Under the pieces are notes generated by a model. That model saw only the letters and a list, made by a program, of their open reading frames with translations, was not told the DNA's origin and did not search any database. Positions 41,548 to 49,898 of a stretch of DNA of 50,960 nt are shown here, piece by piece. Source of the stretch: Moraxellaceae bacterium (lineage in GTDB: Bacteria; Pseudomonadota; Gammaproteobacteria; Burkholderiales; Rhodocyclaceae); NCBI GenBank assembly GCA_031119205.1, contig JAVHYF010000033.1, forward strand, positions 1 to 50,960. The letters run 5' to 3'. The position numbers and the translations under genes are program-made. Position 1 is the stretch's first letter; each line of letters begins with the position of its first letter.

Positions 41548-42522
41548 TCAGTCGACGGTGATGTTGGCCTGCGGGATGATCTTCGCCCATTTGGCGAAGT
41601 TCTCCTGCACCTGCTTGCCCAGTTCGGCCGGCGCGCCTGCAGCGGTCTCGAAGCCGAGGTCCACCAGCTTGGTCTGGATTTCCGGTTCGGCCACGATCTT
41701 CTGGATCGTGGCGTTCAGCTTGTTCACCACCGCGGCCGGCGTGCCGGCGGGTGCGAACACGCCTTGCCAGTTGGTCACGTCGAAGCCGGGCAGGCTTTCG
41801 CCCACGGCCGGCACGTCCGGCAGTGCGACGGCGCGCTTCGGCGTGGTGACGGCAAGTGCCACCAGCTTGCCGGCCTTGATCTGCGGTACGGCCGGGGCCA
41901 GCGTTACGAACAGGCCGTCGATGTGGCCGCCCACCACGTTGGTGACGGCCGGGCCACCGCCCTTGAAGGCGACGTGGGTCCACTCGGTCTTCGTCTCGGA
42001 CTGGTACAGCACGGCCGACAGGTGGCCTGCGCTGCCGCTGCCTGGCGAGCCGATGCTCAGCGCCTTGCCCTTCTGCTTCGCCACCGCCGTGAAGCCCTTC
42101 AGGTCCTTCACGCCCAGCGCGGGGTTCACCACCAGCACCTGCGCGGCGGTGGTCACCAGGGCGACCGGTGCGTAGCTCTTCACCGGGTCGTAGTTCACGT
42201 TCTGGTACAGGCTGGGATTAATGGCCAACGCGTCGGACGCGACCAGCAGGGTGTAGCCGTCCGGCTTCGCCTTGGCGACGAATTCGAAGGCGGTGTTGCC
42301 GTTGGCGCCGGCGCGGTTCTCCACCACGAAGGGCTTGCCCAGCGTGGCTTCCAGGCGCTGGCCCAGCAGGCGGGCGATGGTGTCCAGGCTGCCGCCGGCG
42401 GCGGTCGGCACGATCAGGCGCACCGGCTTTTCGGGGTAATCAGCCGCGAAGGCGCTGTGGGCGTTGAGACCGACGGCGGCGATGACGGCGCCGGCCAGGA
42501 TGCGCAGGGTATTGCGTTTCAT
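41548..42522 (-). CDS. tctC: TctC/Bug-family periplasmic binding protein
   Basis: A 324-aa binding protein of a tripartite tricarboxylate transporter. The signal peptide ends AHSAFA and the mature protein begins DYPEKPVRLIVPTAAGGSLDTIARLL, the Bug signature, followed by VVENRAGANGNTAFEFVAKAKPDGYTLL. AGGAG precedes ATG 42522. The TctA gene ends 62 nt upstream. Bug ligands are carboxylates. The sulfur context raises the possibility of a sulfo-carboxylate, which is inference. Confidence 0.93.
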   Translation of the reverse strand: MKRNTLRILAGAVIAAVGLNAHSAFAADYPEKPVRLIVPTAAGGSLDTIARLLGQRLEATLGKPFVVENRAGANGNTAFEFVAKAKPDGYTLLVASDALAINPSLYQNVNYDPVKSYAPVALVTTAAQVLVVNPALGVKDLKGFTAVAKQKGKALSIGSPGSGSAGHLSAVLYQSETKTEWTHVAFKGGGPAVTNVVGGHIDGLFVTLAPAVPQIKAGKLVALAVTTPKRAVALPDVPAVGESLPGFDVTNWQGVFAPAGTPAAVVNKLNATIQKIVAEPEIQTKLVDLGFETAAGAPAELGKQVQENFAKWAKIIPQANITVD

Positions 42523-42584
42523 GTTGAAGCTCCTTGTGGGATGACGTTCGGGTACGGGGTTCGGAGAAAGGAAGCGAGCGACGC

Positions 42585-44084
42585 TCACTCCTGGAAAGCC
42601 ACTTCGCGGCCACGGCGGATCGCCGGCACCAGCAGGGTGATGAGCAGGACGAGCGCCGCCGCCAGCAGCGTCGCGCTGATCGGCCGCGTCACGAAGACGC
42701 CGAAGTCGCCCTGGGTGATGATCAGCGCGCGACGGAAGTCCTCTTCCATCAGCGGGCCGAGGATGAAACCCAGCAGCAGCGGCGCCGGGTCGCAGTCCAG
42801 CTTGATGAAGACGTAGCCGAGCAGACCGAAGATCGCGGTGAGGAACACGTCTGCCGGATTGCTGGACAGGCTGAACACGCCGATCGCGCAGAACAGCAGG
42901 ATGGCCGGGTAGAGCAGGCGGTAGGGGATGCGCATCATGCGCACCCACAGCCCGATCAGCGGCAGGTTGAGCACCACCAGCATGATGTTGCCGATCCACA
43001 TGCTGGCGATGACGCCCCAGAACAGGTCCGGCATGTCGTCCATGATCTGCGGGCCGGGCACGATGCCCTGGATGGTCAGCGCGCCGAGCAGCAGGGCGGT
43101 GGACGCGCCCGAGGGCAGGCCCAGCGTCAGCAGCGGCACCAGCGCCGTCTGCGCCGCCGCGTTGTTGGCGGACTCCGGCCCGGCTACGCCCTCGATGGCG
43201 CCCCGGCCGAAGCGCGACGGGTCCTTCGCCAGCTTCTTCTCGCTGGAGTAGGCGGTGAAGGCCGCCAGCGCCGCGCCCGCACCGGGCAGCACGCCCAGCA
43301 GCGAGCCGATGCCGGTACCTCGCAGGATCGCGCGCCAGGACGCTGCAAAGGCCGCGCGGTCCGGCCACACCTTGCCGATGCGGTGCTGGATGCTGCGTTC
43401 GCCTTCCGGTCGCTCCAGGTTGGCGATGATCTCCGACACGCCGACCAGGCCCATCGAGATCACCACGAAGCTGATGCCGTCTGCCAGCGAGCTGAAGCCG
43501 AAACTCAGGCGTGCCTGGTTGGACGATACGTCGGTGCCGACGAGGCCGAAGGCGAGGCCGGTGAGCACCATCGCGATGGCCTTGAGCGGATCGCCGCGCG
43601 CCAGCACCACCGCACCGATGAGGCCGAAGGCCATCAGCGCGAAGTTGTCCGCCGGGCCGAACTTCAGCGCGAGGCTGGCGAGTGCCGGCGAAAACAGCGC
43701 CATGAACAGCGCTGCGATGGAACCCGCGATGAACGAGCCGATGGCCGCGATGCCCAGCGCCACGCCGGCTTGCCCCTTCTGGGCCATCGCGTGACCGTCG
43801 ATGGCCGTGACGACCGACGAAGGCTCGCCCGGCAGCTTCATGAGGATGGCGGTCGTCGAGCCCCCGTACTGCGCGCCGTAGTAGATGCCGGCCAGCATGA
43901 TGATGGCGGTGACCGCCGGCAGGCCGAATGTCATCGGCAACAGCAGCGCGATGGTGACCACCGGCCCGACGCCGGGCAGCACGCCCACCACCGTACCCAG
44001 CAGCGCACCGAAGAAGCAGTACATCAGGTTGTCGACGGTCATCACCACCGACATGCCGAGCGCGAGGTTCTGCAGCAACTCCAT
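42585..44084 (-). CDS. tctA: tripartite tricarboxylate transporter large permease TctA
   Basis: A 499-aa membrane protein with about 11-12 helices. GVLPGVGPVVTIALLLPMTFGL and YYGAQYGGSTTAILMKLPGEPSSVVTAIDG are highly conserved TctA segments, repeated in the second half as GVLPGAGAALAAF and GVAGPESANNAAAQTALVPLLTLGLPSG. ATG 44084 lies 2 nt after the TctB stop. Confidence 0.96.
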   Translation of the reverse strand: MELLQNLALGMSVVMTVDNLMYCFFGALLGTVVGVLPGVGPVVTIALLLPMTFGLPAVTAIIMLAGIYYGAQYGGSTTAILMKLPGEPSSVVTAIDGHAMAQKGQAGVALGIAAIGSFIAGSIAALFMALFSPALASLALKFGPADNFALMAFGLIGAVVLARGDPLKAIAMVLTGLAFGLVGTDVSSNQARLSFGFSSLADGISFVVISMGLVGVSEIIANLERPEGERSIQHRIGKVWPDRAAFAASWRAILRGTGIGSLLGVLPGAGAALAAFTAYSSEKKLAKDPSRFGRGAIEGVAGPESANNAAAQTALVPLLTLGLPSGASTALLLGALTIQGIVPGPQIMDDMPDLFWGVIASMWIGNIMLVVLNLPLIGLWVRMMRIPYRLLYPAILLFCAIGVFSLSSNPADVFLTAIFGLLGYVFIKLDCDPAPLLLGFILGPLMEEDFRRALIITQGDFGVFVTRPISATLLAAALVLLITLLVPAIRRGREVAFQE

Positions 44085-44086
44085 GC

Positions 44087-44590
44087 TCAGTTCCCCCAGC
44101 CCGGCCACAGGTCCACCGGCAGGCCCAGCCCGTAGCGGAAGATCACCCCCACGATGGCCGACAGAGCCAGTACCAGCAGCGGCAATTCGAAGCGCGCACC
44201 CTTCCAGCTCGCTACGCGCGCCGCGACGATCAGCAAGGCGGACGCCGGCACCAACCCGGTCGTCTCGATGGCGAAGCCGAAGCCAAGCAGGCCGGCGGTA
44301 CCCGCCACGATGGGCAGCGGTGCGAAGGCCGGCAGCGGATCGTCAGCGCCACGCAGCCCGCGCAATGCGATGACGAAACCCAGCGCGCCGAGCAGCAGCC
44401 CGAGGCGCAGCGGCAGGTAACCCGGCCCCATGCGCTGGGCGGAGCCCTGCGCCAGTTCTGCGCCCTGCACGGTGACGACGATGCCGATCAGCAGGAACAG
44501 CAGACCGGCGAGGAAATCCTTCTGGCGGAGTGCGCGGGAGAGGCCACGCGACGGAGCATGGCCGGAGAGAAGCGAAGAGAACGACGACAT
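44087..44590 (-). CDS. tctB: tripartite tricarboxylate transporter small permease TctB
   Basis: A 167-aa protein with four membrane helices: DFLAGLLFLLIGIVVTVQ, LGLLLGALGFVIAL, LPIVAGTAGLLGFGFAI and LPLLVLALSAIVGVIFRYGL. RMGPGYLPLRLGLLLG after the first helix is the TctB signature. ATG 44590 is chosen for family length. It is the first gene of tctB-tctA-tctC-SDR-rhodanese. Confidence 0.92.
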   Translation of the reverse strand: MSSFSSLLSGHAPSRGLSRALRQKDFLAGLLFLLIGIVVTVQGAELAQGSAQRMGPGYLPLRLGLLLGALGFVIALRGLRGADDPLPAFAPLPIVAGTAGLLGFGFAIETTGLVPASALLIVAARVASWKGARFELPLLVLALSAIVGVIFRYGLGLPVDLWPGWGN

Positions 44591-44650
44591 GGACAGCAGA
44601 CCTTTGAGCGGAACGGCCGCCCGTTTTTCCGGGCGACGTTGCGATGCGGG

Positions 44651-44669
44651 TCGATGCATATGGCATCGA
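44651..44669. promoter_or_regulatory. palindrome upstream of tctB
   Basis: TCGATGCATATGGCATCGA has perfect 7-bp arms around ATATG, about 60 bp before ATG 44590. It is a possible operator. The remainder of the 348-nt gap 44591-44938 holds the TAAGCAA box and no gene. Confidence 0.45.
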
Positions 44670-44726
44670 CGTGGCGCATTGCCGTGTCAGGACTCTACGA
44701 GGCGGGTCTGCTGCGACGAACGTCGG

Positions 44727-44743
44727 ATAACTGATTTGCTTAT
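44727..44743 (-). promoter_or_regulatory. TAAGCAA box upstream of the tct operon
   Basis: On the minus strand ATAAGCAAATCAGTTAT, with ATAA/TTAT ends typical of LysR-type sites. It resembles the box before the tauD-ABC operon (39014-39021) and shares TAAGCAA with the one before the upstream lysR gene (45870-45878). Confidence 0.4.
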
Positions 44744-44938
44744 GCGATGAAGCCGGGGTTGGCGAGTCGTGGAGAAGGTGCCGTCGCCGCAATGCATTGC
44801 CAGTAAAGGCTTTACACGATCCGGGTCACGACGCCCTTGCCTGCGGATGGGGAGGGATGCATTAGCGTCAGGAATGGATTGTTTGCAATCGCTAATCGGT
44901 CGCCGCCATTCCTGACGACCGGAAAGCGGAGCGGATGC

Positions 44939-45799
44939 TCAGCCGTTGGCGACCAGCCGGCTCGCGATCAGGTCGAAGGCCTGGCGCACCACCGGATTCA
45001 CCGTGCTCTTGCGGATCCACAGGTAATAGGTGACGTCCGGCAGCGGCGGCAGCCCGTCGCTCGGCCCCAGCGTGCGCAGGTCCGGCGTCAGCATCTCCAG
45101 CGTGCGCGCGGTGACACCCAGCCCGGCGCGGATGGCGGCCTTGATGCCGATCAGGCTGGACGAGCTGTAGGCCAGTCGCCAGGGCACACGCTGCGCATCC
45201 AGTGCTTCCAGCGCCAGGCGACGGAATATGCTCGGCTCGTCGATCAACACCAGCGGTAACGGCTGCTGTGGCACATGCACGAACTGCGACGCGCAGATCC
45301 ATAGTGTCGGCAGCGTGCGCAACACGATGCCGTGCAGGCGCGGGTCTTCGCGCGTGGAGATCGTCATGTCCAGCTCGCCACGATGCAGCGCCTCCATCAG
45401 GTGCGGACTGCGCGCGACGTTGATCTCCAGCTTCAGGTTCGGCGACGAGCGCGCGATGTGACTCAGCACCGGCGGCAGCAAGGTATCCGCGATGTCATGC
45501 GGCGCTCCGATGCGCAGCGACCCCACCAGCGCGCTGTCCGACAGCGAACGCATCGCATCGTCGTTCAGGCTCAGCATCTCCCGTGCATAACGCAGCAACT
45601 GCCGCCCGTGATCCGTGAGTTGCTTGGTCCGCCCCTCCCGCTGGAACAACGCCACCCCCACCTGCGCCTCCAGCCGCTGCATCTGCTGCGTCACCGCCGA
45701 TTGCGTCAGCCCGACACGTTCCCCGGCAGACGTGAAGCTACCTTCGTCCGCCGCAGCGACGAAGCTGCGCAGGAGTTCGAGGTCGAGGGTGGGGAGCAT
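44939..45799 (-). CDS. LysR-family transcriptional regulator
   Basis: A 286-aa LysR regulator. The HTH is FVAAADEGSFTSAGERVGLTQSAVTQQMQRLEAQVGVALFQREGRTKQLT. The effector domain starts GSLRIGAPHDIADTLLP. It lies upstream of the tct operon on the same strand and ends ~350 nt before tctB, so it is the natural candidate regulator of that operon. Identity to CysB/Cbl is not evident from the effector domain. Confidence 0.93.
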   Translation of the reverse strand: MLPTLDLELLRSFVAAADEGSFTSAGERVGLTQSAVTQQMQRLEAQVGVALFQREGRTKQLTDHGRQLLRYAREMLSLNDDAMRSLSDSALVGSLRIGAPHDIADTLLPPVLSHIARSSPNLKLEINVARSPHLMEALHRGELDMTISTREDPRLHGIVLRTLPTLWICASQFVHVPQQPLPLVLIDEPSIFRRLALEALDAQRVPWRLAYSSSSLIGIKAAIRAGLGVTARTLEMLTPDLRTLGPSDGLPPLPDVTYYLWIRKSTVNPVVRQAFDLIASRLVANG

Positions 45800-45869
45800 G
45801 ATGGTGCGGGAGTAAGAGGTTTGAGGCAGTCTGACACGATCGTATCCACCGCAAAATCAGGATCGTGCA

Positions 45870-45878
45870 ATTGCTTAT
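45870..45878 (-). promoter_or_regulatory. TAAGCAA box upstream of lysR
   Basis: On the minus strand ATAAGCAAT, 70 nt before ATG 45799. It shares the TAAGCAA core with the boxes before tctB and the tauD-ABC operon, suggesting autoregulation by this LysR or a common regulator. Confidence 0.35.
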
Positions 45879-46083
45879 CCAACCACATTGAGCAAGCAGT
45901 TTCAGAACATCGCTTCACATTCGCCTTTACGAATGGTGGCGCCGGTTTGATGTGTTCCGTCTGCTTTTGGGATTGATCGTATGCTGGGGAGAGGAGAACC
46001 CTAGATGAGCGCGCTCAGTATGACCGCGTGGCCTTTTTTTCGTTATCCGAAGTTCTTTGTTTGCCCGAAACCTGGAGTCCGAG

Positions 46084-46665
46084 ATGCCACAGTTCCTTCC
46101 AGCTCTTGCTAGGCATGACGCAAGGGTCATGATGTTTGTGGATGGCGAGAATCTTGCCATTCGCTACAAAGAGATGCTCGCGAACAGTGAGGCAGTTTCC
46201 CATGTTGTTCACGTAGAGGATGTGTTTGTCTGGACGCGCTACGCCTCCAGGCTAAATGGGCCGCAAGAGTATGTGCGTCGTTACTACTACACTTCATCGC
46301 GAGGTGACAGCGAGGCTCGAGCCTCGTACGAAGAGCAGTTGCGATCCCTAGGAATAGAGGCTCCTAGAGTTTTTCCGCGGAAGAGGAATGGCCGGTCAAA
46401 AAGGGTCGACATAACCTTGGCGACGGAAATGCTAACTCATGCACACCGGAAGAACTTTGACATAGCTGTACTGGTAGCTGGTGATGAGGACTATGTGCCC
46501 TTGATAGAAGCTGTGAAGGCGGAGGGCAGGCGGGTTGCTGTCTGGTTCCTTGGAAACGGGCTGAGTCCGGCACTGCGTAACGCCGCTGACTTCTACTGGG
46601 ACATTGGTGAAGTGCTCTTCCAAGATTCCAGAAATAGAAACGTGTTCGATGTTCTATACGGCTAG
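46084..46665 (+). CDS. NYN-domain protein (LabA/DUF88-like)
   Basis: A 193-aa PIN-like NYN nuclease domain. Acidic residues expected at the metal site are seen in MMFVDGENLAI, KRVDITLATEML and VLVAGDEDYVPLIEAVK. GGAG 6 nt before ATG 46084 supports the start. Base composition is visibly less GC-rich than its neighbours and codon use is more mixed, which suggests acquisition. NYN proteins process or degrade RNA. It is alone, between a LysR gene and a repeat-rich region. Confidence 0.88.
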   Translation: MPQFLPALARHDARVMMFVDGENLAIRYKEMLANSEAVSHVVHVEDVFVWTRYASRLNGPQEYVRRYYYTSSRGDSEARASYEEQLRSLGIEAPRVFPRKRNGRSKRVDITLATEMLTHAHRKNFDIAVLVAGDEDYVPLIEAVKAEGRRVAVWFLGNGLSPALRNAADFYWDIGEVLFQDSRNRNVFDVLYG

Positions 46666-46670
46666 ATTTG

Positions 46671-46707
46671 GTAGGGCGCAAAAAGCCGCAGGGCATTGCG
46701 CCGGATG
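46671..46707. repeat. GGGCGCAA/TTGCGCC REP-like element, copy 1
   Basis: GTAGGGCGCAAAAAGCCGC and GGGCATTGCGCCGGATG form an imperfect hairpin directly after the NYN gene. ATTGCGCCGGATG and the preceding GCCG-AGGG recur at 50118-50150. It may act as terminator of the NYN gene. Confidence 0.6.
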
Positions 46708-46714
46708 TTCTCAA

Positions 46715-46749
46715 CCGGTGAGCACCCTTGCCCTGAGCTTGTCGAAGGG
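46715..46749 (+). repeat. 35-nt direct repeat, copy 1 (GAGCTTGTCGAAGG type)
   Basis: Contains CCTGAGCTTGTCGAAGG, a sequence frequent between genes of several proteobacteria. It matches 47890-47924 with two mismatches in 35 nt, in the same orientation. Confidence 0.85.
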
Positions 46750-46800
46750 ATCGAAGCGGTCGAAAGGCGGGAATCCAGCGACGTTGCCTGTGGTGTTGCT

Positions 46801-46960
46801 GTTCTGCCGGCTCCCGCCGCAGCGCATGCGCCCGCTCGTTACGCTTGGCCGGGAGTTCGCCCCGGCGGGCGACATACTCTCTGCTGCGCGGCAGAGAGTA
46901 TGCAGAGAACGCGCCCCGCTTCCACCGCCACGCTTCGCGTGGTCCCCTGCGCTGCGCGCC
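46801..46960 (+). repeat. ~160-bp inverted repeat, left arm
   Basis: This arm is the reverse complement of 47712-47871. Three mismatches are seen in the best-matching ~120 nt and more at the outer end. It contains a hairpin, CATACTCTCTGC...GCAGAGAGTATG (46873-46902). No coding gene is supported in 46666-47339; open frames there are shadows of the repeat. Confidence 0.9.
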
Positions 46961-47339
46961 ATGACGAGCGGCTGCGGAACTCGCGCTGCGCGCTCAGACA
47001 GTCCTCGCCGTCGCGCTACGCGCGATCCCTCGTCCCGGCTGTGCTGCTCGGCGGCTGCAGAGGGGATGGGGGCCGTGCCGGGTTGCCGCGCTTTGCCTCT
47101 GCGGGTAGCGCCGTGTGAAGCATGCAGACGGTATGCTGTGGCCCTGTCTTTGAAGTGAGGTTTCGTCGATTCTGTTAGTGGGTATTGAACAGAGGGGTGA
47201 CTGAACAGAAATCCCTGTGTGACAAGCCTTTCCGGATATTGGCCGGCGCCATGTTGGGGAGCACGCGCCGATCTTAGACAGCAACGCTGCTCCCTAAAAC
47301 AAGTTAGACAGCCGAAGCTATTGCCGACAAGGACGAAAA

Positions 47340-47594
47340 ATGACGACACGGAATCCACAAGCAACCGGAGAACTACTTCTAGTCGATTATTTTCACGAGT
47401 CCTCGAGCACTCACTACGACAAAAGCAGAACCGTAAAGCTATATGTCTCAAGTAGCGGCGAAATTGTTCTGGAAGAGTTCCAAGACGAAAACGATCAGTT
47501 CAAAGGACCGGGCACGGAGCAAACCAGCAGATGGACAATTGAGCGGGAAACATTGATTGAGCTAATCAAGGCCAATGCAAAGCGAGCGAGGTAA
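47340..47594 (+). CDS. hypothetical protein, 84 aa, low GC
   Basis: I do not recognise this protein. AAGGA (47329-47333) sits 6 nt before ATG 47340. The sequence is hydrophilic, with mixed charge (SSTHYDKSRTVKLYVSSSGE, then EEFQDENDQFKGPG), a likely beta-rich N terminus and a helical end ETLIELIKANAKRAR. GC content is clearly lower than the surrounding DNA. It is the only gene between the two arms of the ~160-bp inverted repeat, so it looks like recently acquired cargo. Confidence 0.7.
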   Translation: MTTRNPQATGELLLVDYFHESSSTHYDKSRTVKLYVSSSGEIVLEEFQDENDQFKGPGTEQTSRWTIERETLIELIKANAKRAR

Positions 47595-47711
47595 TAGCTT
47601 GTCTAGCCCGGCAGTCGAGCGGGACATCCAAAAGCTGCGCTTTTGGTTCCCTCCGCTTCGCTCCGGCTGCCCCTCACTTCCACGTTGAGGCTCACCGGAT
47701 CAAGTCTGCAC

Positions 47712-47871
47712 GGCGCGCAGCGCAGGGAACCACGCGAAGCGTGGCGGCGGAAGCGGGGCGCGTTCTCTGCATACTCTCTGCCGCGCAGTAGAGAGTATGT
47801 CGCCCGCCGGGGCGAACTCCCGGCCAAGCGTAACGGGTGGCCACAGACCGTGCGGCGGGAGCCGGAAGAAC
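47712..47871 (-). repeat. ~160-bp inverted repeat, right arm
   Basis: Reverse complement of 46801-46960, including its own hairpin around CATACTCTCTGCC...AGAGAGTATG. The ~750 bp between the arms could invert by homologous recombination. The rest of 47595-47998 holds this arm, the direct repeat and a second CGAAG...GGGCTCAGC inverted motif, and no gene. Confidence 0.9.
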
Positions 47872-47889
47872 GACAAGGCAAGAGCGCAT

Positions 47890-47924
47890 CCGGCGAGCAC
47901 CCGTGCCCTGAGCTTGTCGAAGGG
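47890..47924 (+). repeat. 35-nt direct repeat, copy 2
   Basis: Same orientation as 46715-46749. Here it is followed after ~25 nt by GGCTTCGACGGGCTCAGCC, so CCTGAGCTTGTCGAAGG and its near complement form a hairpin, the usual form of this repeat. Confidence 0.85.
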
Positions 47925-47998
47925 CTGGCGATACTTGCGCAGCCTGGCTTCGACGGGCTCAGCCAGCGGAGGTGCGCGCGGCGCCATATGCTTCGATC

Positions 47999-48466
47999 TT
48001 ACGCAGCACCGGACTGGATTTCCGGCCGCGCCTGTCCCACCAGCCCCAGAAACTCGCCAACCCCCTCCAGCCCGAAGTTCACGTACGCCGTCTGCAGCAG
48101 CACGTACCTCCGGTCCGTCTCCGTGCGGTCGCCGCGGCTCAGTGCGAGGTTGAGGTGGCCGAGGTGGGCGGCGGCGTGGGCGACTTCGGCGACGGCGATG
48201 ACGTAGGCGGATTGTTCCGGCGTCATGTCGCCCACTTCTTCCGCCAGTTTGGCGAGTGCCTTGAACCAGCGCTTGGTGCCGAGGTCGGTGTCCAGTTCGC
48301 CTTCGCGGAAGCGGCGGATGTCCTTGATGGCGGACTCCACCGTGGGTCGTGCGCGGCGGTGCGTGACCCAGGCGTAGCTCTCCACGCGCGCGATGGTGTC
48401 ATCGAGCAGGTCGTAGAGATCGTCGAGGCTGGTGTCGGTGCTGGCTGAGAGGGAGATGTGCGACAT
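47999..48466 (-). CDS. hypothetical helical protein, 155 aa
   Basis: I do not recognise this protein. It looks all-helical and soluble: TSLDDLYDLLDDTIARVESYAW, then RPTVESAIKDIRRFREGELDTDLGTKRWFKALAKLAEEVGDMTPEQSAYVIAVAEVAHAAAHL. There is no signal peptide. It follows the chorismatase-like gene by 79 nt on the same strand and may be cotranscribed with it. Confidence 0.75.
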   Translation of the reverse strand: MSHISLSASTDTSLDDLYDLLDDTIARVESYAWVTHRRARPTVESAIKDIRRFREGELDTDLGTKRWFKALAKLAEEVGDMTPEQSAYVIAVAEVAHAAAHLGHLNLALSRGDRTETDRRYVLLQTAYVNFGLEGVGEFLGLVGQARPEIQSGAA

Positions 48467-48545
48467 GCTGTTTCCTTTTTCCTGTCCGGTTTCTGTTGAT
48501 GAGTACCGTCGTGCGATGCGCGAGGCTGGTCCGCGAACGGACGAT

Positions 48546-49736
48546 CTACGCAGTTGCCGTGGCGTGTGCGATGCCTTCGAGTTCGACCAGCAGGTCGTCG
48601 CGGCAGACGTCGCCGATGGTGTAGATCACCGGGATCTCGCCCAGGCGTTTCTCGCAGACGGCGCGGACGGCGGGGTAGTCCGCGGCGTGTTTGACGTAGG
48701 CGCGCACGATGCCGAGGTTGCCGAGCCCGGCGCTGAAGCCGGGCAGCCCGTGCCGTGTGAGGTTCTCTGCGGAAATCAGCGCGGTGATGTTGTCCAGCGT
48801 CTCTTCGGTCTGCAGTGCGGCGTTGCCGATGTGCTGCGTCTCCGACGCGGTGATGGAGGCGGTGCCGGAGATGTAGATGCTGGCCTTGTCGCCGTAAGCG
48901 ACCGCCATGGCGCGCGAAAACTTGGGCGACTGCGGGCTGTAGTGCTTCGCGTAGTCGAAGGCGGCGACCTGGCGCGGATTCTCCAGCGGCACGGTGCGTA
49001 CGTCGTCACGTTTTGTCAGCAGCGCCAGCGTGCTCAGGCGGATGTCCTGCCCGGCCATGCCGATGGCGGTGGAGGCCGGATACACGGCGCGGCTAATGGA
49101 CGCGGGTGTGTAGTCCGTGAGGAAGTCGATGCCCTGGAAGAAATCGGTACGTGAGCGGTTGAGTTCCTGGTAACGCTGCGCGCTGGTGGCGTGGGCGTCT
49201 GCCGAGGTGATGTTGCCGACATAGAACCAGGTGCGCACGATCTGCTCGACGCGCGCGCCGGCACTGGCGAGCGCGCTTTCCGCATCCGTCAGGGCGTGTC
49301 CAGTCTGGTCGTAGGCGCTGGGCTCCTGCCGTTCCCCGTTACCCACGTTCGCGGTCTGCACCCACGTGATGCCGTCATGGCGCACGACGGTGGACTGTGC
49401 GCCGCGATACTCCACCGTCGCGCCCGCGATGCCAGAGGCTTCGACTGACAGCAGCTTTCCCTCGTCGCACGGAGGCTGGGCGATGTAACTGGTTGCGGGG
49501 ATGTCGGTGTTTCCGTACAGCGCGAGCAGGGCACGATGAACTTCACCGATTCGGGCCGGATCGCGGATGAATATCGACTGATGTGTCACCTTCCCGCCAT
49601 TGCGCGCGAACGTGTCAGTGATGTGATTCACCGCCTCGCTCAGTTGCGATTCGTAGGTCGTGCCACGGTATGCCAATTCGGTGGCGTAGAGGTGGACGAC
49701 GGCGCCTGATCCGGCGTCCGGGTGATGCGTCTGCAT
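48546..49736 (-). CDS. FkbO/Hyg5/XanB2-type chorismatase-like protein
   Basis: A 396-aa protein with YjgF/RidA-like domains. The first (about residues 20-130) has SQLSEAVNHITDTFARNGGKVTHQSIFIRD and ATSYIAQPPCDEGKLLSVEA. The second carries VRTWFYVGNI, YPASTAIGM and SPKFSRAMAVAYGDKASIYISGTASI, ending RDDLLVELEGIA, where the Glu corresponds to the catalytic acid of chorismatases. Such enzymes turn chorismate into hydroxybenzoates or a dihydrodiol plus pyruvate; XanB2 of Xanthomonas makes 3- and 4-hydroxybenzoate for xanthomonadin and ubiquinone. AAGGAA precedes ATG 49736. A RidA-like deaminase is the alternative. Confidence 0.75.
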   Translation of the reverse strand: MQTHHPDAGSGAVVHLYATELAYRGTTYESQLSEAVNHITDTFARNGGKVTHQSIFIRDPARIGEVHRALLALYGNTDIPATSYIAQPPCDEGKLLSVEASGIAGATVEYRGAQSTVVRHDGITWVQTANVGNGERQEPSAYDQTGHALTDAESALASAGARVEQIVRTWFYVGNITSADAHATSAQRYQELNRSRTDFFQGIDFLTDYTPASISRAVYPASTAIGMAGQDIRLSTLALLTKRDDVRTVPLENPRQVAAFDYAKHYSPQSPKFSRAMAVAYGDKASIYISGTASITASETQHIGNAALQTEETLDNITALISAENLTRHGLPGFSAGLGNLGIVRAYVKHAADYPAVRAVCEKRLGEIPVIYTIGDVCRDDLLVELEGIAHATATA

Positions 49737-49898
49737 GTGCGTTTCCTTCTGCTTCGTGTGCGTCGGAAACGAGTATAGGTAGGCGGAAAGTCCTGGAACT
49801 CCGGGTGTAGACGATTGGATATCGATTGAAGATGTTCGAGCATGAAAGGCCCATTTCACTCAGCGCTAGTTGATCGGGCTCAATATCCGGGAGGGTTT

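Noticed and set aside
42534-44135. 533-codon open frame opposite tctA
   Set aside because: His/Gln/Arg/Asp-rich antisense of a highly conserved permease gene.
46604-47158. Several overlapping open frames with similar peptides (AESMQRTRPAS type) at 46.6-47.2 and 47.6-48.0 kb
   Set aside because: They are translations of the two arms of the inverted repeat. They have no SD and no domain, and the same peptides arise on opposite strands.
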